In this document: positions 7,901 to 13,476 of the stretch, piece after piece
How positions within the stretch are numbered: the first letter of the stretch is position 1
How the letters are laid out: each line of letters begins with the position of its first letter
Source of the DNA: CAYZXU01 sp964482535
GTDB taxonomy: Bacteria; Desulfobacterota; Desulfobacteria; Desulfobacterales; BuS5
DNA length: 14,712 bases
NCBI GenBank assembly: GCA_964482535.1
Contig: CAYZXU010000059.1
Span: forward strand, 1 to 14,712
Direction: 5' to 3'
The notes under the pieces: generated by a model
Seen by the model: the letters and a program-made list of their open reading frames with translations, nothing else
Told to the model about the DNA's origin: nothing
Databases searched by the model: none
Program-made: the position numbers and the translations under genes

Positions 7901-8441
7901 ACCTTACTTTGCTAAGGATGATGCTTCTCCATCTGGTAATCTCTTCCCAAGCTCAAGCACTAATGTGGCTATCTTTGATGTCACTGCTGATGCTGGTGAA
8001 GATATTACCTTCGATGATGGCATCTCCAGCAAGTTGGTAATTAAGGTTGATGCTCAGGTTGCTGATACCAGTACAGGATACATTACTCTCACCCTCAAAG
8101 ATGGTGATGGTAATGTCCTCGGTGTTGATTCTGTCAACTTTGGTTCAAGTCTCAGTTTAAGCGGTGCTGCTGCTACATTTGACAGCAGCAATAGCTGGGG
8201 CGGAACAGGCAGTGGTACCACCACTTACAGCTTGACAATACCTGCTGGTCAGACCAAGAAGATCTATGTCTATGCCGACACAACTGACTTTGAAGATGAT
8301 GGCGACAGCATTCAAGTTTACTTAGACGATGATGCTGATGCCAATTGTACATTCGGTATAGACGGTGCCGGAACATATGCTGAAGGTACCAAGATCTTCA
8401 AAGGTGACATTTACGCTGGTTCATTCACTAATCCTAGCTAG
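4947..8441 (+). CDS. Large secreted surface (S-layer-like) protein with peptidoglycan-binding-like domain
   Basis: This 1164-residue protein begins with a signal peptide (residues 1 to about 27, likely cut after SANA). A short coiled coil rich in Leu, Ala and Gln follows (about 29-57). Next is a peptidoglycan-binding-like domain (about 73-161), with LKIGMSGEDVKCLQIILN and TYFGPLTQAAVIKFQEKY typical of PG_binding_1, then a Gly/Glu/Thr linker (about 165-197). The rest is about six beta-rich modules of roughly 150 residues, starting near 199, 348, 509, 659, 829 and 981. Modules typically begin LTV..SDTPA and end with a strand like LTIPAGQTKKIYVYAD. No sorting motif or C-terminal membrane helix is present, so attachment probably uses the N-terminal domain. 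GC is clearly above its neighbours (27 of 60 in 7981-8040 against 10 of 60 in 961-1020). With its consensus promoter and strong terminator, this fits a major cell-surface protein. Confidence 0.8.
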   Translation: MKKIIAIATILSVAVMMGGPGVGSANATTVEELEATIAALQAQLQAALAQLAELQGQQGTTTGGTITGCTITSFDRNLKIGMSGEDVKCLQIILNSDSETKLADSGPGSPGQETTYFGPLTQAAVIKFQEKYADDVLAPYGLTKGTGYVGPTTRAKLNSLLSSGTSAGGEETTGEETGGETGAETGEETGGETTPSTSGLTVALASDTPAAATVADGASTYFTKFTMTAGSDSDVKISKIYVTRTGLSANGDVENIKIVDAETGAYVGSIGSLNVDNRAMITFIPELVIKAGTTRTFYIKAGIVDGTSAGKTVILGIASKDDIVSDASEVNGEFPITGNPMTVVSLTIGSLTVSEDGTTADSKPNVGDTDVTVLKWKATAGSTEPITIETVTVKRTGTADASDTKNIELYDVTEGKSLGTVASWDAEDKATWSNLNVVIDKGKTHRFKIMVDVVGGVESTAQTINVDLVDGSDCLVVARGNTYGFYITPTLSPSNWNGKASNDQTIQSGSLTISKSADTPATGNISSGDDIKLGVFDFEAKGEDMKITALTVTTSLTGFADSDITNVALYDEDDNIVAGPVDLSGGEASFTDTFIVPVGVHEYTVKATIADSADSGNAIKVGIKTPSSYITATGMSSNDSITASPASTVWANTMTVSGPALTVTTLASPASRSIPAPTSDFVFATFSLDASSSGEDINITDITITDSAGGAAAAAEYGYINNAEIWADLTDENSPRGDVYETKISDTEQPSASTSGAVDTTEFVLNQTLTIPKGSFKKIALVADLDASASVSHTFYITTNGVTATGANSGESASVTYDTDNKQTISVGTASLTVTKDSSSPVSDIIIGGNTGVELAVFRLSANNVEDLDLDQIDFTVTNGEFVDTFYFYNGDTLLGTKPGNDSISWVVPDGTLTIPANGHKEITVKADLLPVDGTTVTNGSTIQVSLAGSNTVQTTGLSSGSDVNSGTVTAANGDANAMTIYESRPYFAKDDASPSGNLFPSSSTNVAIFDVTADAGEDITFDDGISSKLVIKVDAQVADTSTGYITLTLKDGDGNVLGVDSVNFGSSLSLSGAAATFDSSNSWGGTGSGTTTYSLTIPAGQTKKIYVYADTTDFEDDGDSIQVYLDDDADANCTFGIDGAGTYAEGTKIFKGDIYAGSFTNPS
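5462..5525 (+). repeat. 28-bp direct repeat inside the surface protein linker
   Basis: The 28 bases at 5462-5489 recur exactly at 5498-5525, 36 bp apart and in frame. They encode repeated Thr-Gly-Glu-Glu-Thr-Gly-Gly-Glu-Thr units in the linker between the peptidoglycan-binding-like domain and the first beta module. Linker length could vary by slippage or recombination here. Confidence 0.8.
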
Positions 8442-8486
8442 CATCGCTTGGTTGGGTTGTTGAGCCTTCCCTTTCCTTGTGGGGGA

Positions 8487-8515
8487 CTAAAAGCCGCCAT
8501 CACGGCGGCTTTTAG
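8487..8515 (+). terminator. Rho-independent terminator of the surface gene
   Basis: A perfect 12-bp stem, CTAAAAGCCGCC (8487-8498) with GGCGGCTTTTAG (8504-8515), has a 5-nt loop ATCAC. The GC-rich core is flanked by A and T runs, which would also allow function on the other strand. It lies 46 bp after the stop codon of the surface protein gene. Confidence 0.85.
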
Positions 8516-8523
8516 CTTTAATA

Positions 8524-8554
8524 AAATTGTGCAAGGAATATCCTTGCACAATTT
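8524..8554. repeat. Second perfect hairpin, 14-bp stem
   Basis: AAATTGTGCAAGGA (8524-8537) is the exact reverse complement of 8541-8554, with loop ATA. It begins 9 bp after the terminator stem and has no T run after it on the + strand. It may be a second-stage terminator, an mRNA 3'-end stabiliser, or a protein-binding site. Confidence 0.7.
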
Positions 8555-8580
8555 AAAAAGAGGAAGGAGGGGGTGGGGAA

Positions 8581-8677
8581 TAAAACCTCCCCCACCTTAA
8601 TCCTCCCCCTCCAGAGGAGGGGGAGGAGAAAAAAAGAGAGAGAAGAAAAAAAGAGAGGGGGAGGAGAGGAAGATAGG
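8581..8677 (+). repeat. Palindromic element copy 3 with purine tail
   Basis: The first 47 bases (8581-8627) are identical to 9451-9497. They include CCTCCCCCACC, CCTTAA and the 12-bp palindrome arms at 8601-8612 and 8616-8627 around AGA. A G/A tail follows to about 8677 and shares the motif GAGAGAGAAGAAAAAAAGA with the tail of copy 4. The element lies between the surface gene terminator and the methyltransferase gene. Confidence 0.85.
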
Positions 8678-8722
8678 TCTCATCTAACTATTCTAAACTT
8701 TATTAAACTTTTTAATTTTAAT

Positions 8723-9205
8723 ATGAAAATTAATAAAGAAAGTTTACCTTTTTATGTAGTTTGCGATAATCTTCGTAGTTTGGAAAATATTGGTTCTATT
8801 TTTCGAACTTCTGATGCTTTAGGAGTAAATAAGATATATTTAGGAGGTATTTGTGGTCATCCACCTAATCAAAAAATATCTAAAACTGCTTTAGGAGCAG
8901 AATCTTGGATTATGTGGGAATATCATTGGCAAGTTTGGCGAATTATTGAAAGACTTAAAAATCAAGGATTTTTAATTGTAGCCTTAGAACAAACTAAAAA
9001 GAGTTTACCTTATAATAAATTTAAACCTAAATTTCCTCTGGCTCTGGTGGTTGGTAATGAAATAAAAGGAGTTTCCCCTTCAGTAATTAGAAGAGCTGAT
9101 AAAATAATTTATCTACCTATGTTTGGACAAAAGGAATCTCTTAATGTCGCTGTAGCTTTTGGTATTGCAGGTTATTGGATTAATCAGTGGCGGTTGATTA
9201 GTTAA
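8723..9205 (+). CDS. SPOUT (SpoU/TrmH-family) RNA 2'-O-methyltransferase
   Basis: I place the start at ATG 8723 (160 residues), because the open frame upstream to 8573 runs through the purine repeat and adds only low-complexity sequence. All three SpoU motifs are present. Motif 1 is NLRSLENIGSIFRTSDALG (residues 16-34), with the catalytic-type Arg28. Motif 2 is LALVVGNEIKGVSP (106-119), with Glu113. Motif 3 is IYLPMFGQKESLNVAVAFGI (129-148), with Asn141. Motifs 2 and 3 form the trefoil knot that binds S-adenosylmethionine. The protein is only a SPOUT domain with no extra RNA-binding domain, as in short TrmH-like enzymes. It should methylate a ribose 2'-OH in rRNA or tRNA; which base cannot be told. 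No Shine-Dalgarno site is seen. It lies upstream of rtcB and the 23S gene. Confidence 0.85.
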   Translation: MKINKESLPFYVVCDNLRSLENIGSIFRTSDALGVNKIYLGGICGHPPNQKISKTALGAESWIMWEYHWQVWRIIERLKNQGFLIVALEQTKKSLPYNKFKPKFPLALVVGNEIKGVSPSVIRRADKIIYLPMFGQKESLNVAVAFGIAGYWINQWRLIS

Positions 9206-9239
9206 GAAATAAATTAACCATGCCTGCATTTAACAAGAT

Positions 9240-9268
9240 TTGAATAGGTATTGATTATTTGTTAAAAT
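9240..9268 (+). promoter_or_regulatory. Candidate promoter in the gap before rtcB
   Basis: TTGAAT (9240-9245) is followed after 17 bp by TAAAAT (9263-9268), in the context TTTGTTAAAATAATT. This matches the -10 surroundings of the surface gene and 23S promoters. It lies about 475 bp before the rtcB start, so any transcript would carry a long leader through the repeat elements. The gap 9206-9742 otherwise holds a pyrimidine-rich tract (about 9276-9420) and element copies 4 and 5. I see no protein gene in it. Confidence 0.4.
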
Positions 9269-9450
9269 AATTTAAAACTTCCTTTTTACATATTCTCCCT
9301 TTCTTTACTTTTTCTTCTCTCCTCTTTTTGGAAGAAATATCTTTCAATTCCTCTTTTTTGGAAATCTCCTTTCATATTTTCTTTCTTCTTTTTGAAAAGA
9401 TACGTTTTTCTTTTCTTCTGAAAAGAAGGAGGTAAAGAGGAGATAAAAAT

Positions 9451-9590
9451 TAAAACCTCCCCCACCTTAATCCTCCCCCTCCAGAGGAGGGGGAGGATTG
9501 AAAAGGAAGAAGGGAAGGGGGATAAAGGAGGGGAAGGAGAGAAAAAGAGAGAGAAGAAAAAAAGAAGGAGGAGAAGGAGGAGACCTTCCT
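9451..9590 (+). repeat. Palindromic element copy 4 with purine tail
   Basis: Bases 9451-9497 are identical to copy 3 (8581-8627), with palindrome arms at 9471-9482 and 9486-9497. The purine tail to about 9590 is the longest in the window and contains repeated GGAGG. It shares GAGAGAGAAGAAAAAAAGA with copy 3, so the shared unit extends beyond the palindrome. Confidence 0.85.
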
Positions 9591-9642
9591 TTCCCAGAGT
9601 GAGGAGGAAAAGAAGAGAAAAAATCTTCCTTTTTATTTTCCA

Positions 9643-9690
9643 TCCTCCCCCTTCCCTTTGGGAAGGGGGAGGAAAAAAGGAGGGGGATGG
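9643..9690 (-). repeat. Inverted relative of the palindromic element (copy 5)
   Basis: Arms of 14 bp, TCCTCCCCCTTCCC (9643-9656) and its complement (9660-9673), surround TTT. Read on the - strand, a second C-rich block precedes the palindrome and the loop is AAA, as in copy 2. This suggests an inverted and diverged copy. It lies about 50 bp upstream of the chosen rtcB start and inverted relative to copy 4. Confidence 0.7.
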
Positions 9691-9742
9691 GAATAAAACC
9701 ATTACAAATTGGTTAGCAATTACAAATAAAATAGCAGAAGAA

Positions 9743-11188
9743 ATGAGAATAGAAAAAAAAGATTTTAAAAAAATTTCAGATTTTCTTTGGGAAATCCCAA
9801 TATCTTTTAAATCTGGTATGCGGGTTCCAGCGCGGGTTTATGCTTCAGAGAAAATGTTAGATCATATTTTAAAAGACAAGTCAATTGAACAATTAATCAA
9901 TGGAGCAACTTTGCCCGGGGTAACAAAATATGTTATTGCAATGCCGGACTGTCATGAAGGATATAGTGTGCCAATAGGTTTTGTTGGTCCTATTGATGTT
10001 GATAATGGAGTTATTTCGCCTGGGGCTTGTGGTTTTGATATTAATTGTGGGATGCGATTATTAAAAACAAGATATTCTGAAAAAGAAGTTAAACCTTATT
10101 TAGAAAAACTTGCTTCAGAAATTCATAAAAATATACCTTCAGGATTAGGTAAGGGTAGAAAAACAAAGCTTTCTTTTCAAGAAATTGATAAAATTTTAAC
10201 TAAAGGAGCAAAATACTTAGTTGAAAAAGGATATGGAGAAGAAGAGGATTTAGTTAATTGTGAGGCTGGCGGGATGTTAGATTGGGCAGAAGCAGAAGCA
10301 GTTTCTTCTAAAGCAAAAGAAAGAGGTCGAGATCAATTAGGTACTCTTGGTTCAGGAAATCATTTTTTAGAAATTCAAAAAGTGGAAAAAATTTTTGATT
10401 CAAAAACAGCGGAAGTATTTGGCTTGTTTGAAGGACAGATAGTGATTATGGTCCACACTGGTTCTCGAGGCCTTGGTCATCAAGTTTGTTCTGATTACTT
10501 AAGAAAAATGATACCTTTGATGGAAAAATATAAAATTAAAGTACCGGATAAAGAATTTGCTTGTTTGCCTTTTTATTCTCCTGAAGGTCAGCAATATTTT
10601 AAAGCAATGGCTGGAGCAGCAAATTATGCGTGGGCTAACAGACAAATGATAATTTATTATATTCGTCTGTCTTGGCAAAAAACATTTAACAAAAAAGATA
10701 ATCTTACTCTTTTATATGATGTTGCTCATAATATTATTAAAAAAGAAACTTATAAAATTGATGGGCAAGAAAAAGAATTGATTATTCATCGCAAAGGAGC
10801 GACTAGAGCATTTCCGGCTTGTCATCCAGAAATTCCTCCTCATTATCGTTCAGTTGGTCAACCAGTTATTATTCCTGGTTCAATGGGAACATCTTCTTAT
10901 GTTTTGGTTGGAACTGAAAAGGGAGAGGAAGCATTTTATTCAACTTCTCATGGTAGCGGCAGAGTAATGTCTCGCAATCAAGCAATGAGAACTATTAGTG
11001 GCCAAAAAGTGGTTAGAGATTTACTTTCTCAAGGGATAATTACTAAATATTTTTCTGTAAAAAGGATAGCTGAGGAAGCGCCTGCTGCTTATAAAGATAT
11101 AGAGGAAGTAATTGAGATAGTTGATCAGGCAGGTTTATCAAAGAAAGTTGCTAAATTAAGGCCTTTAGCCGTAGTTAAAGGAGAGTAA
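9743..11188 (+). CDS. rtcB: RNA-splicing ligase RtcB
   Basis: RtcB joins RNA ends bearing 2',3'-cyclic phosphate or 3'-phosphate to a 5'-hydroxyl, using GTP and manganese. It acts in tRNA splicing or RNA repair. I chose ATG 9743 (481 residues, the usual family length), since the frame upstream to 9599 runs through purine repeats. The expected active-site set is present: Asp69 in MPDCHEGY, Cys102 in DINCGMR, His207 in GSGNHF, His238 in HTGSRGLGHQ, His329 in DVAHNI, and His403, the guanylated His, in STSHGSGR. These match closely Cys98, His203, His234, His329 and His404 of the Pyrococcus enzyme. IPGSMGTSSYV is also typical. MPDCHEGYSVPIGFVG differs slightly from the common MPDVHxGYGFPIGGV. No archease gene is visible. 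It stands 269 bp before the 23S gene and downstream of an RNA methyltransferase. Confidence 0.95.
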   Translation: MRIEKKDFKKISDFLWEIPISFKSGMRVPARVYASEKMLDHILKDKSIEQLINGATLPGVTKYVIAMPDCHEGYSVPIGFVGPIDVDNGVISPGACGFDINCGMRLLKTRYSEKEVKPYLEKLASEIHKNIPSGLGKGRKTKLSFQEIDKILTKGAKYLVEKGYGEEEDLVNCEAGGMLDWAEAEAVSSKAKERGRDQLGTLGSGNHFLEIQKVEKIFDSKTAEVFGLFEGQIVIMVHTGSRGLGHQVCSDYLRKMIPLMEKYKIKVPDKEFACLPFYSPEGQQYFKAMAGAANYAWANRQMIIYYIRLSWQKTFNKKDNLTLLYDVAHNIIKKETYKIDGQEKELIIHRKGATRAFPACHPEIPPHYRSVGQPVIIPGSMGTSSYVLVGTEKGEEAFYSTSHGSGRVMSRNQAMRTISGQKVVRDLLSQGIITKYFSVKRIAEEAPAAYKDIEEVIEIVDQAGLSKKVAKLRPLAVVKGE

Positions 11189-11221
11189 GTGGGATGTAGT
11201 TAGGTTTTTTTAATATTAGGG

Positions 11222-11249
11222 TTGACAAAAATGAGTTGTTTGTTAAAAT
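11222..11249 (+). promoter_or_regulatory. Promoter of the 23S rRNA gene
   Basis: A perfect TTGACA (11222-11227) and TAAAAT (11244-11249) are separated by 16 bp, the same design as the surface gene promoter. It lies 33 bp after the rtcB stop and about 209 bp before the 23S 5' end. The 23S gene is therefore transcribed independently of any 16S gene. Confidence 0.75.
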
Positions 11250-11262
11250 TATTACCAAGAAT

Positions 11263-11310
11263 ATGAATGAAATAGGTTACCATAAAATAAGGAAGAAAAA
11301 GAAGCGGTAA
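11263..11310 (+). CDS. Possible 15-residue Lys/Arg-rich leader peptide
   Basis: ATG at 11263 opens MNEIGYHKIRKKKKR and stops with TAA at 11308-11310. It starts about 7 nt after the predicted transcript start of the 23S promoter. Its last three sense codons (AAG AAG CGG) nearly coincide with the 5' arm of the alternative hairpin at 11301-11307. Six of the last eight residues are Lys or Arg after KI. An A-rich sequence readily gives Lys codons, so chance is a real possibility, and there is no good ribosome binding site. Confidence 0.3.
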   Translation: MNEIGYHKIRKKKKR

Positions 11311-11358
11311 ATTTCTTAAAAAAGAAAGAAAGGGAGCCGCTTCTTAAAAGCGGTTTTT
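11301..11358 (+). promoter_or_regulatory. Attenuator-like alternative hairpins in the 23S leader
   Basis: CCGCTT (11337-11342) pairs with AAGCGG (11348-11353) over loop CTTAA and is followed by TTTTT (11354-11358), a short intrinsic terminator. The same CCGCTTC (11337-11343) can instead pair with GAAGCGG (11301-11307). The two folds exclude each other, the logic of a terminator/antiterminator pair. It may alternatively be only the rtcB terminator, or may end a small RNA of about 100 nt. No good second promoter was found between it and the 23S. Confidence 0.5.
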
Positions 11359-11442
11359 AAGTGGAAAAAGAGAGGATAGAAAAGGAAGGATCGTTGAAAA
11401 GTAAATAAGGAAAGTAATTTGTGATTATTAATTGTTAGTCAA

Positions 11443-11449
11443 CTCTTTA
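11443..11449 (+). promoter_or_regulatory. Possible boxA-like antitermination core
   Basis: CTCTTTA matches the core of the rRNA boxA element (TGCTCTTTAACA) about 9 bp before the 23S 5' end. The flanking bases do not match. It could equally be part of the processing stem around the mature 5' end. Otherwise 11359-11457 is AT/purine-rich with no gene. Confidence 0.25.
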
Positions 11450-12024
11450 CGCCTTAAGGTGAAACACTTAAGGGCAGATGGTGGATGCCTAGGGATGTCG
11501 AGGCGATGAAGGACGTGGGGTGCCTGCGATAAGCTCCGGGGAGGTGGCTACCAACCGTTGATCCGGAGATTTCCGAATGGGGAAACCCAACGCGATTTAT
11601 ATCGCGTTATCCCGCTTTTAGCGGGAGGCGAACCCGCTGAAGTGAAACATCTCAGTAAGCGGAGGAAAAGAAAACAAGGCCTTATCCTTTGGATGAGGTC
11701 CATTCCCTTAGTAGCGGCGAGCGAAAAGGGAGGAGCCCAAACCTACTTTGTGCTTAAGCGCAAAGATAGGGGTTGCAAGAAGATAACGTCGGGAGTGTTA
11801 AACAAATAACCTTTTTAGATTTTTTGTTTAGCGCTTGCCGAGGGAGAGCATTTAGGTAAAAGAGTTAGGAGAAATACCCTGGAAAGGGATACCATAGAGG
11901 GTAAAAGTCCCGTATCCGAAAACTCTTTTACGCTCCTTGTTATCTTTCTTGAGTACCACGAGGCACGATAACCTTGTGGGAAGCAGGCTGGACTAAACAG
12001 CCAAGGCTAAATACTCCGACATCC

Positions 12025-12064
<40 letters not shown>

Positions 12065-13476
12065 GCCCGGTGAGGGCGGTGAAATAGAACCTGAAACCAT
12101 CTTGCCTACAAGGAGTCAGAGCTCGCTTTAAGCGGGTGATGGCGTGCCTATTGAAGAATGAGCCAACGAGTCTGGATACTCAATTTGTCTAAGGGGTTTT
12201 CGCCCCGGAGGCATAGGGAAACCGAGTGTTAATAGCGCGTTGCGGCTTTTGCCGCAGATTGAGTGTCCAGGACCCGAAGCCAGGCGAGCTTGCCATGGCC
12301 AGGGTGAAGTCCGATGAAAGTCGGACGGAGGCCCGAACCCGTGAGCCGTGCAATACTCTGGGATGAGCTGTGGTAAGAAGTGAAAAGCTAAACGAGCCTG
12401 GTAATAGCTGGTTCTCCCCGAAATAGCTTTAGGGCTAGCGTCGGCTAGTAAGGATCGGAGGTAGAGCACTGGATGGGATTACTTGGGCTTTGCTCAGTCT
12501 TTCCAACCAAACTCCGAATGCCGATCCTGAAAAGCCGGCAGTCAGACTATGGGGGCTAAGCTCCATAGTCAAAAGGGAAACAGCCCAGACCTTCATCTAA
12601 GGTCCCTAAACCAAGATAAGTGTTTTGAAGGAAGTAAAATCCCTCAGATAGCTAGGAGGTTAGCTTAGAAGCAGCTATCCTTTAAAAAGTGCGTAACAGC
12701 TTACTAGCTAAGGGATTTTGCGCCGAAAATTCACGGGACTTAATCTTGGTACCGAAGATAAGGAACCTTACTTTTATGTAAGGTTGGTAGGGGAGCGTTC
12801 TCAGCGCGTTGAAGTCAAATCGGAAGGTTTGGTGGAGCGCTGAGAAGTGAGAATGTTGGCACGAGTAACCGCAATCCGCCTGAGAACGGCGGACACCGTA
12901 AACCTAAGGTTTCCTTGGCAATGGCAATCAGCCAAGGGTTAGGCGGCCCTAACCTGATACCTGAAAAGGTATTGGGGATGGACAGCCGGTTAATATTCCG
13001 GCCCCCGAATATCTGTTTCTCAAGGTGACGGAGAATTGGAGATTAAGAGCATTATTGGATTTGCTTCTTGACTATATCTTTGGATATAGTTGGGGGAGTT
13101 TTAGCTTCGGCTAAAACAACTTAATCAAAAATTCTTCCTAGAAAAGCCTTGAGGTAAAGGATATTCGGTCCGTACCGCAAACCGACACAGGTAGGTGGGC
13201 GTAAGAGTGCCAAGGTGAACGAGTGAAAGCTCCTGAAGGAACTCGGCAAAAAAGCAGGCGTAACTTCGGGATATGCCTTTCCGCCTTCGGGCGGACGCAG
13301 CGAAAGTACCCTGGCGACTGTTTACCAAAAACACAGGTCCCTGCAAACTCGTGAGAGGATGTATAGGGGCTGAGGCCTGACCAGTGCTGGAACGTTAACC
13401 TCGCCGGTCTTTCTGGTTTTACCAGGAAGGCTGAGTGAGCGAAGCGCCAGTAAACGTCGGCGGTAACTATAACCGT

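Noticed and set aside
5387..8376. Several minus-strand open frames of 67-109 codons within the surface protein gene
   Set aside because: They are antisense shadows of a higher-GC, biased-codon gene, with no independent start signals or recognisable protein features.
8573..8722. Upstream coding extension of the methyltransferase gene
   Set aside because: The extension translates the palindromic element and its purine tail. The SPOUT domain is complete from ATG 8723.
9286..9702. Minus-strand open frame of 138 codons
   Set aside because: It is made of Pro/Leu/Phe/Lys runs from the purine/pyrimidine repeat tracts, with no domain signal or ribosome site.
9599..9742. Upstream coding extension of rtcB from GTG 9599
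   Set aside because: It covers the inverted element copy and gives low-complexity residues. From ATG 9743 the protein has the usual RtcB length and residue spacing.
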